DNA from: Lachnospiraceae bacterium
Lineage (GTDB): Bacteria; Bacillota; Clostridia; Lachnospirales; Lachnospiraceae
Assembly (NCBI GenBank): GCA_028693705.1
Contig: JAQUUX010000014.1
Coordinates: forward strand, 1 to 45,744
DNA: 45,744 nt
Direction: 5' to 3'
The notes under the pieces are model-generated. The model saw nothing but the letters and a program-made list of their open reading frames with translations, did not search any database and was not told the DNA's origin. The position numbers were made by a program, and so were the translations under genes. This document shows, piece by piece, positions 7,999 to 15,913 of the stretch (its first letter is position 1; each line of letters opens with the position of its first letter).

Positions 7999-8445
7999 TT
8001 ATTCTTCTACACTTTCTGATGCAGCTGTTTCTGTTTCCGCAGTCTCCGATGCACTATCGGTATCCTCTTTCGTTTCTTCAGTTCCATCGCCAGCCATAAC
8101 AGCCATCATAGCTTCTGCTGTCATGGTATTGTTCAGCATGTAATCTCCTGCTTTTAATTCTCCACGATAATCGGATAATAATTCCTGCAAATAAAATACA
8201 GTACCATCATCTACCAATCCCCGTTCTTCCAGGATGCGTCCTATATCCCTGGCATCACTGCCCATAGGGATCTGCACATTAATATCTACACCAGGCGCTG
8301 AAGCTACTGCCTGCTCTGTAAAGACGCGATATCCATAATCATAAGCGTTCACCGCGATTCGATATACATTTACAATGATAAAAGCAGCTACGATAACCTT
8401 AATAATGGTTTCAACGACAGCAGCTATCAGCTGTTTGGTGTTCAT
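7999..8445 (-). CDS. MltG/YrrL-like membrane protein lacking the catalytic domain
   Basis: The 148-residue protein has one N-terminal membrane segment (about residues 8-28). A LysM-like module follows (about 55-120; VQIPMGSDARDIGRILEERG and LKAGDYML...MTAEAMMAVM), the pattern found at the start of endolytic murein transglycosylase MltG. The protein then ends in a Thr/Glu/Ser-rich tail. The conserved transglycosylase domain, about 200 residues in full-length MltG, is absent, and the following sequence belongs to trmR, so this is not a frameshift split. Position matches B. subtilis yrrL. A role as a membrane-anchored binding or scaffold protein is inference. An AAAGGAGAT site precedes the start. 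Confidence 0.75.
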   Translation of the reverse strand: MNTKQLIAAVVETIIKVIVAAFIIVNVYRIAVNAYDYGYRVFTEQAVASAPGVDINVQIPMGSDARDIGRILEERGLVDDGTVFYLQELLSDYRGELKAGDYMLNNTMTAEAMMAVMAGDGTEETKEDTDSASETAETETAASESVEE

Positions 8446-8463
8446 ATCTGATCTCCTTTTGCA

Positions 8464-8787
8464 CTACTCAAAATCTATTCCCTGAACAATACTCATATTG
8501 ACTTCCTTCATCAATTTAACAAATGCATTCTCTGCATCCAGGAAATCGCTTACCATAGGTATGTCCAGAAGATTTTCATATCTGTCACTTAAATCTTCCT
8601 GTTTTTCCAGCAATTCATCCTCGGCTACCATACTCTGCAGTTCAAAATTTTCTCTTCTGAAATCATTTACCTGATCATATATCTCCGGCTGTGCCATCAG
8701 CTTATTTTTTTGCAAAGTATATTCCCGGTACTCTTCGGTTTTGCGAATTGCTGCAATTAATTCTTTTATTTTGTTTTCTAATTCCAT
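8464..8787 (-). CDS. YlbF/YmcA-family protein
   Basis: This 107-residue, highly charged, all-helical protein fits the YlbF/YmcA family (LMAQPEIYDQVNDFRRENFELQ is the recognisable block). In B. subtilis YlbF and YmcA form a complex with YaaT that aids RNase Y in mRNA processing. Here the gene starts 3 bases after the RNase J stop codon, which suggests a link to mRNA turnover. Which family member it corresponds to cannot be fixed by eye. Confidence 0.82.
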   Translation of the reverse strand: MELENKIKELIAAIRKTEEYREYTLQKNKLMAQPEIYDQVNDFRRENFELQSMVAEDELLEKQEDLSDRYENLLDIPMVSDFLDAENAFVKLMKEVNMSIVQGIDFE

Positions 8788-8790
8788 AAA

Positions 8791-10464
8791 TTATACTTCC
8801 ATAATGATTGGTAAGATCATCGGACGACGTTTAGTCTTCTTCCATACAAAATCTCCAAGGGAATCCTTAATAGAAGATTTGATCTTGCCCCAGTCACTGG
8901 TGCCACGGTCAAGGCAGTTCACAATTGCATCATTTACAATAATTCTGGCCTCATCCATCAAAGCATCCGATTCCTTCACATACACAAAACCTCTGGACAC
9001 AATATCCGGTCCTGAAACCATTGTATTCGATGCCTGGTCAAGTCCTAATACCACAATCATGATACCGTCTTCAGCCAGATGCTGTCTGTCTCTTAACACT
9101 ACATTTCCAACATCACCAACGCCCAGACCATCAATGAGAATAGCACCTACCGGCACTTTGCCAGTTACTTCTGCGCTTTCTTCATTCAGTTCCAGGACAT
9201 CTCCTGATGAAAGAATAAAAATATTATCTTTTTCAATTCCCAGACCCTTAGCAATCTTTGCCTGAGCCTTTAAGTGCTTATATTCACCATGGACTGGAAT
9301 TGCATATTTTGGCTGTACCAATGTATAGATCAGTTTAATCTCTTCCTGGCAGGCATGTCCGGATACGTGAGTATCCTGGAAAATAACATCTGCACCCTTG
9401 ATCAGCAGTTCATTGATGACCTTGGTAACCGCTTTTTCATTTCCCGGAATCGGATTAGAAGAAAAGATAACGGTATCCCCGGGTCCAATGGAAATCTTCT
9501 TATGCATATTGCTGGCCATACGGCTAAGAGCTGCCATACTCTCACCCTGACTGCCTGTAGTAATGATAACAGTTTTTTCATCAGGATAATTCTTCAGCTG
9601 CTCTGTATCAATCAATGTGTTTTCCGGCATCTGCAAACAGCCGAGTTCTGTCGCTGTCGCAATGATATTTACCATACTGCGGCCTTCAACCACAACCTTA
9701 CGATCAAATTTTTTGGCAGTATTAATAATCTGCTGTACACGATCCACATTGGAAGCAAAGGTCGCGATAATCATTCTCGTATCCTTATGTTCCTGGAATA
9801 ATGTATCAAAAACAGGTCCTATGGTTCTCTCCGAAGCGGTAAATCCCGGACGCTCTGCATTGGTGGAATCACACATCAGCGCAAGTACGCCTTTTTTACC
9901 AATTTCTGCAAATCTCTGCAGATCAATGGCATCGCCAAATACAGGTGTGTAATCTACTTTAAAATCTCCTGTGTGTACTACAATACCTGCCGGTGAATAA
10001 ATTGCCAGTGCAGCAGCATCTACAATACTGTGATTCGTTTTGATAAATTCAATTCTAAAACATCCCAGATTAATAGACTGACCAAATTTAACCACTTTTC
10101 TCTTGGTCTGTTTCATCAGATTATGTTCTTTTAATTTGTTTTCAATCAGACCCATGGTAAGTCTGGTTGCATAAATAGGCAGACTCAGATCTCTGAGTAC
10201 ATAAGGAATGGCACCAATATGATCTTCATGACCATGGGTGATTACCAAACCCTTTACCTTAGCCGCATTATCCTTCAGATAAGTAATATCCGGGATAACC
10301 AGGTCGATTCCCAGCATGTCATCCGTTGGGAAGGACAGACCGCAGTCCACCACAACGATACTGTCTTCATATTCGAAGGCAGTAATGTTCATACCAATTT
10401 GCTCCAAGCCTCCAAGCGGAATTATTTTCAGTTTGGAACCATTATTAAGTTGTTGTTTTTTCAA
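8791..10464 (-). CDS. rnj: Ribonuclease J
   Basis: The 557-residue protein is a metallo-beta-lactamase/beta-CASP ribonuclease of the RNase J family, with 5' exonuclease and endonuclease roles in mRNA decay and rRNA maturation. Metal ligands appear in ITHGHEDHIGAIPY (near residues 73-86) and VHTGDFKVDYTP. The beta-CASP region contains MCDSTNAERPGFT and TGSQGESMAALSRMA, and VHGEYKHLKAQAKIA is the motif C region. The start codon is TTG at 10464 with GGAGG 8 bases upstream, and the gene overlaps the end of the fur-type gene by 20 bases, which indicates coupling. Confidence 0.95.
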   Translation of the reverse strand: MKKQQLNNGSKLKIIPLGGLEQIGMNITAFEYEDSIVVVDCGLSFPTDDMLGIDLVIPDITYLKDNAAKVKGLVITHGHEDHIGAIPYVLRDLSLPIYATRLTMGLIENKLKEHNLMKQTKRKVVKFGQSINLGCFRIEFIKTNHSIVDAAALAIYSPAGIVVHTGDFKVDYTPVFGDAIDLQRFAEIGKKGVLALMCDSTNAERPGFTASERTIGPVFDTLFQEHKDTRMIIATFASNVDRVQQIINTAKKFDRKVVVEGRSMVNIIATATELGCLQMPENTLIDTEQLKNYPDEKTVIITTGSQGESMAALSRMASNMHKKISIGPGDTVIFSSNPIPGNEKAVTKVINELLIKGADVIFQDTHVSGHACQEEIKLIYTLVQPKYAIPVHGEYKHLKAQAKIAKGLGIEKDNIFILSSGDVLELNEESAEVTGKVPVGAILIDGLGVGDVGNVVLRDRQHLAEDGIMIVVLGLDQASNTMVSGPDIVSRGFVYVKESDALMDEARIIVNDAIVNCLDRGTSDWGKIKSSIKDSLGDFVWKKTKRRPMILPIIMEV

Positions 10465-10915
10465 TCAATTTTCCTCCACATTCTTTACAGTAACCGTAGA
10501 GTGTGACCTCATGATCAACAACCACAAACCCTGTTTTTTCTCCAATGCTCTTTTCCAATCCTTCCAGTAAATCTTCTTCAAAGGAAATGATTTTGTGGCA
10601 TTGCAGACAAACCAGGTGATGATGATGGTGTTTTCCGACGGGTTCTTCCAAATGTCCGATCTCATATCGTGTATATCCATCATCAACCTGCATCCGGTTG
10701 ATCAAGTGCAACTCTGACAATAACTGAATTGTTCTATAAACAGTAGCAAGCCCGATTTCGGGAAAGTCTACTTTTATTTCATCATAAATTTCTTCGGCAG
10801 TCATATGGGAATCCGGTTTTTCCTCCAGTGTACGAAGTACAAGTATCCTCTGCTTTGTTACCTTGCAGCCATATTTTTTTAATAAATCCCGATATTTTTC
10901 TGTATCCCCTGCCAT
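10445..10915 (-). CDS. Fur-family metal- or peroxide-responsive repressor
   Basis: The 156-residue protein has a winged-helix domain (IGLATVYRTIQLLSELHLI, near residues 53-71) and a C-terminal metal domain. The histidine run HHHHH before CLQC and the later CKEC form the expected regulatory and structural zinc sites. Fur, PerR and Zur cannot be separated by eye here. It sits inside the ireB-to-trhP operon, directly before RNase J, an unusual place for a metal regulator. No clear Fur-box palindrome was recognised upstream of the operon. Confidence 0.88.
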   Translation of the reverse strand: MAGDTEKYRDLLKKYGCKVTKQRILVLRTLEEKPDSHMTAEEIYDEIKVDFPEIGLATVYRTIQLLSELHLINRMQVDDGYTRYEIGHLEEPVGKHHHHHLVCLQCHKIISFEEDLLEGLEKSIGEKTGFVVVDHEVTLYGYCKECGGKLIEKTTT

Positions 10916-10925
10916 ACTACTACTC

Positions 10926-11183
10926 TCACTTCTCTAACTCTACATCCTCCAGCATACTGGAGAAAACACTGCCAACAGCGTCTAATTCATCATCTTCCGT
11001 CACCATTTCATAAACGGCTTCCGTATCTTCCGGTTTAGAAAGATCCTTTAAAATATAAGCATCTCCATCCCCTTCTTCTGCATCGGTCACCAAAATGTAA
11101 TCGATTCCTCCGATTCGCGTCTGTTCCACTACAAAAAACGCAACTTCCTCTTCCCCTTCAGGGGTAAACATAATCTTTTCCAA
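10926..11183 (-). CDS. DUF1292 (YrzB-like) protein
   Basis: An 85-residue acidic protein beginning with MEKIMFTPEGEEEVAFFVVEQT, the standard start of DUF1292 proteins such as B. subtilis YrzB. Its function is unknown. It stands between ruvX and the fur-type gene, the position YrzB occupies beside yrrK in B. subtilis. Confidence 0.85.
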   Translation of the reverse strand: MEKIMFTPEGEEEVAFFVVEQTRIGGIDYILVTDAEEGDGDAYILKDLSKPEDTEAVYEMVTEDDELDAVGSVFSSMLEDVELEK

Positions 11184-11212
11184 TCTACTTAAACTCCATT
11201 CTTTCTCACGGA

Positions 11213-11647
11213 CTACTGATCCTTTTTCATCGCTTTATTGTCCAGATAGCCCTGCAAAATAAAGCATGCTGCGATTTTATCCACATGCTCTTTTCTATGC
11301 TCCCTACGGATACCGGCCTCCATCATAGCTTTATCGGCTGCAACAGTTGTCAGTCTCTCATCCCATAAGATAACCGGAAGTCCTGTACGTCTCTCCAGCT
11401 TTTCTTTGAATTCATTGGTTAACTCACAGCGCTCACCCTCGGTATTATTCATGTTCTTGGGATAGCCCAGTACGATTTCCTGTACTTCATTTTCCACGAT
11501 CAGCTCTTCAATTCTGGCAAGTGTCTGTCTTAGCTTATTAGCCTCTTTTCTTCGTATGATTTCAATACCCTGGGCAGTCATAAACAAAGGATCGCTAATC
11601 GCCACGCCCACTGTCGCCTGTCCAAAATCCAAACCCATTATTCGCAT
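11213..11647 (-). CDS. ruvX: Holliday-junction resolvase-like protein RuvX/YqgF
   Basis: The 144-residue protein has the RNase H-like fold of Yqg[16 protein letters not shown] carries the first catalytic Asp, ILWDERLTT the second motif and [13 protein letters not shown] the third. In E. coli YqgF acts in 16S rRNA 5'-end maturation, and a Holliday junction resolvase activity has also been reported. The neighbours ireB and DUF1292 match the B. subtilis yrzL-yrrK-yrzB block. Confidence 0.93.
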   Translation of the reverse strand: MRIMGLDFGQATVGVAISDPLFMTAQGIEIIRRKEANKLRQTLARIEELIVENEVQEIVLGYPKNMNNTEGERCELTNEFKEKLERRTGLPVILWDERLTTVAADKAMMEAGIRREHRKEHVDKIAACFILQGYLDNKAMKKDQ

Positions 11648-11698
11648 AGTTTTTCCATTTCCTGTTATTAGTATACCGTTATCTGACGAATTACCGGA

Positions 11699-11995
11699 CT
11701 ATTTTTTTGCCCAGTTGTTAGTCTTTATATAGGATTCCAGCATCTCCTCCACCAGTTCATCACGCTCTACTTTCATAATCAGACTTCTGGCATTTTTGTA
11801 ACTTGTGATGTAGGTAGGATCACCGGACATAACGTATCCAACTATCTGATTTACCGGATTGTAGCCTTTTTCCATCAAGGCTTCATAAACAGTTGAAAGG
11901 ACTACCTTTACACCTGTTTCCGGTTCTGTTTCCACTTTGAAAAATTGTGTGTTTCCTAAATCCTGCATGCTAAACTCCATTCCTGCGGATTTCAT
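11699..11995 (-). CDS. ireB: IreB-family regulatory phosphoprotein (UPF0297)
   Basis: A 98-residue protein with QDLGNTQFFKVE and EKGYNPVNQIVGYVMSGDPTYITSY, diagnostic of UPF0297/IreB. In Enterococcus faecalis IreB is a substrate of the Ser/Thr kinase IreK and negatively affects cephalosporin resistance. The Thr in NTQ is in the region expected for phosphorylation. The start is not certain: Met1 follows GGGGGG closely, while Met10 has GGAG six bases before it. It is the first gene of the operon. Confidence 0.9.
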   Translation of the reverse strand: MKSAGMEFSMQDLGNTQFFKVETEPETGVKVVLSTVYEALMEKGYNPVNQIVGYVMSGDPTYITSYKNARSLIMKVERDELVEEMLESYIKTNNWAKK

Positions 11996-12039
11996 TTTCC
12001 CCCCGCAAGTTTTCCTAACATTTGTTACTCAATAAAAAC

Positions 12040-12068
12040 ATATTACCCTATCCTGTCAGAAAATTCAA
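12040..12068 (-). promoter_or_regulatory. Predicted promoter of the ireB-ruvX operon
   Basis: TTGAAT, a 17-base spacer and TAATAT on the minus strand, about 45 bases upstream of ireB and just after the mtaB stop codon. Read-through from mtaB is also possible because no terminator separates them. Confidence 0.6.
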
Positions 12069-12071
12069 TGA

Positions 12072-13370
12072 TTAGGTAGACATAAAAAGGATTTCGTCCG
12101 ACAGAAAACCATCAATATGTCCCGGTCCCTGCTTTCGTTCCTTACATGCCACTTTCACATATTGCCTGGTGTGACCGATCCAATATTCCTCTCCCTGGAT
12201 CCTTTTCTGATCCTCCCAGAGTACTTCCACCTCCTGCCCTACATAGTGGCTTCGGTATTCCTTGGAGTGTGCCTGTTCCATATCCAGCAGGATATGACTG
12301 CGTTCACTCTGAATGGCACCAGGAACCTGATCCGGCATTTCTGCTGCACGTGTTCCTTTTCTCTTAGAATACTTAAAAATATGCATTTCATAAAAGCGTA
12401 TATCATTTAGAAAACTTCTTGTTTCTGCAAATTCCTGTTCCGTTTCTCCCGGAAATCCTACGATCACGTCAGTTGTAATAGCAGGATGATCAAAATATCT
12501 ACGCAGTAATTCTACTGATACCTTGTATTCTGCTGCAGTGTAATGACGATTCATCCGCTCTAATGTACGATCGCAGCCGCTTTGCAGGGACAGATGGAAA
12601 TGAGGACACAGCTTGGTCAAACCGGCTATTTCTTTTACAAATTCTTCTGTAATCAGTCTTGGTTCCAGAGAGCCAAGACGAATCCTGTCAATACCCTCCA
12701 CCTGCTGCAATTTTTGTAGTAATGGCAACATTCTGCTCTTATGTTTCGGTTCTAAATCCGTTCCATAGGAACTGATGTGAATGCCGGTTAATACAATTTC
12801 CTGATAACCGGATTTTGCCAGACCTTCTACTTCCGACAAAATGCTTTCTTCGCTTCTGCTGCGAACTCTGCCTCTTGCATAAGGGATAATACAATAAGAA
12901 CAGAACTGGTTGCAGCCATCCTGTATCTTAATATAAGCCCTGGTATGCTCTGCCGTATGCTCCAGTGTCATATCTTCATAGTCACATGGGGCATTAATAT
13001 CTATTACCGCATCTTCACAGGTTTTCTCCTGCATATATTCCAGGATAATATGCGCGATCTCTTTTTTTCGATTATTACCAATGCATAGATCTACCATATC
13101 GTCTTTTTCCAATACAGCTTTTCCTGTCTGCACATAACAGCCCACAGCCACTACAATCGCTTCCGGATTTCTATCCTTTGCCTGATGTAGCATCTGTCTG
13201 CTTTTGCGGTCTGCAATATTCGTTACAGAGCAGGTATTTACTACATAAACATCTGCCTTTTCTGAAAATGGCACAATGGTAAATCCATTTTCTTGTAACA
13301 TTTGTTGCATTATATCCATTTCATAGGAATTTACCTTACAACCAAGGTTGTGCAATGCTACACTTTTCAT
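12072..13370 (-). CDS. mtaB: tRNA (N6-threonylcarbamoyladenosine37-C2) methylthiotransferase MtaB
   Basis: The 432-residue enzyme converts t6A37 to ms2t6A in tRNAs reading ANN codons. The N-terminal domain has the three cluster cysteines in NLGCKVNSYE, NTCSVT and VGCYVQ. The radical-SAM cysteines are in CNQFCSYCIIPYARGR. The C-terminal about 65 residues are the TRAM RNA-binding domain. NLGCKVNSYE is more like MtaB than MiaB or RimO. The start at 13370 was chosen because AAAGGA stands 7 bases upstream; the open frame extends nine more codons. It diverges from the HPr-like gene. Confidence 0.93.
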   Translation of the reverse strand: MKSVALHNLGCKVNSYEMDIMQQMLQENGFTIVPFSEKADVYVVNTCSVTNIADRKSRQMLHQAKDRNPEAIVVAVGCYVQTGKAVLEKDDMVDLCIGNNRKKEIAHIILEYMQEKTCEDAVIDINAPCDYEDMTLEHTAEHTRAYIKIQDGCNQFCSYCIIPYARGRVRSRSEESILSEVEGLAKSGYQEIVLTGIHISSYGTDLEPKHKSRMLPLLQKLQQVEGIDRIRLGSLEPRLITEEFVKEIAGLTKLCPHFHLSLQSGCDRTLERMNRHYTAAEYKVSVELLRRYFDHPAITTDVIVGFPGETEQEFAETRSFLNDIRFYEMHIFKYSKRKGTRAAEMPDQVPGAIQSERSHILLDMEQAHSKEYRSHYVGQEVEVLWEDQKRIQGEEYWIGHTRQYVKVACKERKQGPGHIDGFLSDEILFMST

Positions 13371-13403
13371 AGTAATCCTTTCTATTTTTGTACTCATTTA
13401 TCA

Positions 13404-13432
13404 TTGACTTTTTAGTTTTCAGCCATTAACAT
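13404..13432 (+). promoter_or_regulatory. Predicted promoter of the HPr-like gene
   Basis: TTGACT, a 17-base spacer and TAACAT, 38 bases before the start codon and between two divergent genes. Confidence 0.6.
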
Positions 13433-13470
13433 TAGGACAGAAGGTATGAAAACTAAAGGAGGCAATTCCA

Positions 13471-13701
13471 ATGAAGACAGTTCAAATTTCTTTAAATTCT
13501 ATCGATAAGGTTAAATCATTTGTCAATGACATCACAAAATTTGATTATGATTTTGATTTAGTTTCCGGAAGATATGTAATTGATGCAAAATCTATAATGG
13601 GTATTTTCAGTCTGGATCTTTCAAAACCGATTGACTTGAACATTCACGCAGAAGATAATGCAGACAATGTAATGGAAATCATTAAACCATACTTAATCTA
13701 A
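13471..13701 (+). CDS. HPr-like protein without the active-site histidine
   Basis: The 76-residue protein aligns by eye with HPr of the phosphotransferase system. SGRYVIDAKSIMGIFSLDL corresponds to the HPr strand and helix that carry Ser46, and that Ser is kept in AKSIMG. The segment that should contain the phosphorylated His15 (G-I-H-A-R-P) reads SLNSIDKVKSFV instead, so sugar phosphotransfer by the normal route is not expected. It may be a regulatory relative or bind an HPr kinase-type partner; this is inference. AAAGGAGG lies 8 bases upstream of the start. It is a monocistron with its own promoter and terminator. Confidence 0.75.
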   Translation: MKTVQISLNSIDKVKSFVNDITKFDYDFDLVSGRYVIDAKSIMGIFSLDLSKPIDLNIHAEDNADNVMEIIKPYLI

Positions 13702-13747
13702 ATCTAAGGAATCACAATAATAACACGAATTCCATAGAAAATGCAAT

Positions 13748-13775
13748 GGCGTAGCTTTGGCTGCGCCGTTTTTTT
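13748..13775 (+). terminator. Intrinsic terminator of the HPr-like gene
   Basis: GGCGTAGC and GCTGCGCC form an 8-base-pair stem around TTTG, followed by G and seven T residues. Confidence 0.88.
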
Positions 13776-13809
13776 ACAATATTTTTACAATTCTTTTACC
13801 CTTTACTGG

Positions 13810-13838
13810 TGGAAATATTACCGCATAATACTTATACT
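13810..13838 (+). promoter_or_regulatory. Predicted promoter of the HD-domain gene
   Basis: TGGAAA, a 17-base spacer and TATACT, 32 bases before the TTG start. The short inverted repeat TTACCG...CGGTAA (13818-13848) brackets the -10 box and could be an operator. Confidence 0.5.
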
Positions 13839-13870
13839 AGTCCGGTAAAAAACAAAAAGGAGATAGTTTA

Positions 13871-14542
13871 TTGAAATTCTACAAACAAATCAAAGCCCGC
13901 AAGGAATTCAACGATCTGATCGAACAGGGAAATGCCATGCTGGGTGTGCTGGGCTTCACCGATCATTCTCAACAGCATACCGTATTGGTAGCTGAACGTG
14001 CCGGAAAGCTGTTAAAGGAGCTGGGCTATGACGATCACACGATTGACCTGGCCATGACTGCAGGCTTTATTCATGATATCGGAAATGCCATTAACCGCCA
14101 TGATCACGCACATTCCGGTGCTATTCTGGCTTATCAGCTGCTTAGAGAAATGCGAACTGAAATCGGTATGTCCGATGCTGATATTATTACTATTACCGGT
14201 GCTATCGGACAGCATGATGAATCTACCGGAACCGCCATTGACCCTGTTTCCGCTGCCTTAATTCTGGCTGATAAATCTGATGTACGCAAAAACCGTGTAC
14301 GCAACAAGAAACCTGCCACCTTTGATGCCCATGATAAGGTTAATTTTGCCGCACTTTCTACAAAACTGTCGGTTCAGAAAGAAAAGAAAATCATCCAGAT
14401 GGATCTGGAATTGGACGATACACGTTGCAGCGTTATGGATTATTTTGAAATCTTCTTAGAGCGTATGATCATGTGCAAAAAGGCTGCTGATCTGCTGGGA
14501 TATCGGTTTCGGTTGGTTGCTAACGGCAGTAAAATATGCTGA
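13871..14542 (+). CDS. HD-domain phosphohydrolase
   Basis: The 223-residue protein has the full set of HD-domain metal ligands: His in DHSQQHT, the His-Asp pair in GFIHDIGN, further histidines in RHDHAHSG, His in IGQHDE and the late Asp in LILADKSDV. Such enzymes are metal-dependent phosphohydrolases acting on nucleotides or cyclic nucleotides; the substrate is not evident. The start is TTG with GGAG 8 bases upstream. The stop codon lies inside the loop of the first hairpin of a stem-loop array. The gene is convergent with thiI and appears to be a single-gene unit. Confidence 0.85.
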   Translation: MKFYKQIKARKEFNDLIEQGNAMLGVLGFTDHSQQHTVLVAERAGKLLKELGYDDHTIDLAMTAGFIHDIGNAINRHDHAHSGAILAYQLLREMRTEIGMSDADIITITGAIGQHDESTGTAIDPVSAALILADKSDVRKNRVRNKKPATFDAHDKVNFAALSTKLSVQKEKKIIQMDLELDDTRCSVMDYFEIFLERMIMCKKAADLLGYRFRLVANGSKIC

Positions 14543-14605
14543 CGCATATATTTACTCGTAGATCTGCTGACGCAGATCTTACAGGAAATTCGCAAAGCGA
14601 ATTTC
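14529..14605. repeat. Three tandem stem-loops between convergent genes
   Basis: Stem-loop 1 (14529-14555) pairs GTAAAATATGC with GCATATATTTAC imperfectly around TGAC. Stem-loop 2 (14560-14579) pairs AGATCTGC with GCAGATCT around TGAC. Stem-loop 3 (14585-14605) pairs GAAATTCGC with GCGAATTTC around AAA. The first two share TGCTGACGCA. None is followed by a T run, so they are not standard intrinsic terminators, yet they lie where both convergent transcripts should end. Confidence 0.75.
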
Positions 14606-14628
14606 TCCGGTTCCTTGCAAGTTACTAT

Positions 14629-15816
14629 TTAGCCAATCTCAATTACTTCATCAGTTTCTATTGCTGTCTGGAATAGTTCTTCTATTTTTTCTTCCAGGTT
14701 TTTCTCATGTTTACGGATGACACCTAAGTTCGGCTTTGTTACGGGATGCTTGGCCACAAAGATGGTACAGCAGTCCTCGTAAGGCTGGATAGAGGTTTCA
14801 TAGGTATCAATTTTCTCAGAGATTTCTACAATTTCCTGTTTATCAAAACCGATCAGCGGACGGTAAACCGGCATCTCACATACTTCATTGGTTGCCATAA
14901 GGCTCTGCATGGTCTGAGATGCTACCTGTCCAATGCTTTCTCCGGTGATCAGACCGATACAGCCGTTCTGGTTTGCCAGATGCTCTGCAATTCTCATCAT
15001 GTAACGTCTCATAATAATGGTCAGTTCGTCATGAGGGCATTTATCGTAAATATACAGCTGAATATCTGTAAAGTTAATGACATGCAAACGGATTGGTCCT
15101 GAATATTTAGAAACCAGTTTTGCAAGATCTACTACTTTCTGTTTTGCACGTTCGCTGGTATATGGCGGAGCATTAAAATAAACTGCTTCCAGCTTTACAC
15201 CTCTCTTAGAAATCATATATCCGGCAACCGGTGAATCTATTCCGCCTGATAATAACAGCATGGCTTTTCCTGCTGTTCCGATAGGCATACCACCAGGACC
15301 CGGAATCACTTTGGAGTATACATATATTTTTTCTCTGATTTCCACATTTAATAATACATCCGGATGATGTACATCTACTTTGATTTCCGGGAATGCATGA
15401 AGAATTTTTTCTCCCAGATCTTCATTGATCTCCATGGAATTCTTGGGATAATTTTTACGGGCACGTCTTGCCATGACCTTGAATGTCATATTTTTATCAG
15501 GATAAGCCTGATCCATATAAGTGATGACTTTTTCAGCCAGCACATCAAAACCTTCGTCCTCCAGACAAATAACCGGACAAATACCTGAAATACCGAAGAC
15601 ACGTTTTAAAGCTTCTACAACCTCATCAAAGTCATATTCTGATAAACAGTCTACAAAGATTCTGCCCTGGGTTTTGTGTACAGCAAATTCTCCGTCAACA
15701 TCCTTCATGGCATGCTCGATCTGTGTTACCAATGCATCCTCAAAAATATATCTGTTTCTTCCTTTTACACCGATTTCAGCATATTTAATTAAAAAAGTAG
15801 TAAATAAATTATTCAT
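14629..15816 (-). CDS. thiI: tRNA 4-thiouridine synthetase ThiI
   Basis: The 395-residue enzyme makes 4-thiouridine at tRNA position 8 and can feed sulfur to thiamine synthesis. It has a ferredoxin-like N-terminus (LIKYAEIGVKGRNR), a THUMP domain (about 60-165) and an AANH/PP-loop domain with LLSGGIDSPVAGYM (about 180-195). The C-terminus has the conserved EDCC cysteine near residue 345 but no rhodanese domain, as in B. subtilis ThiI. The start at 15816 is ATG; a TTG four codons upstream is in frame. It is preceded by a cysteine desulfurase gene, the arrangement of B. subtilis nifZ-thiI. Confidence 0.95.
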   Translation of the reverse strand: MNNLFTTFLIKYAEIGVKGRNRYIFEDALVTQIEHAMKDVDGEFAVHKTQGRIFVDCLSEYDFDEVVEALKRVFGISGICPVICLEDEGFDVLAEKVITYMDQAYPDKNMTFKVMARRARKNYPKNSMEINEDLGEKILHAFPEIKVDVHHPDVLLNVEIREKIYVYSKVIPGPGGMPIGTAGKAMLLLSGGIDSPVAGYMISKRGVKLEAVYFNAPPYTSERAKQKVVDLAKLVSKYSGPIRLHVINFTDIQLYIYDKCPHDELTIIMRRYMMRIAEHLANQNGCIGLITGESIGQVASQTMQSLMATNEVCEMPVYRPLIGFDKQEIVEISEKIDTYETSIQPYEDCCTIFVAKHPVTKPNLGVIRKHEKNLEEKIEELFQTAIETDEVIEIG

Positions 15817-15913
15817 TCGTTCTCTCAATCTGCCCTCATGGCATGTTTACATAACTTGTTTCATTTTCTTTTGTTGCTATAGCAAATAATATTTATCTGC
15901 CGGAATATTTCTT

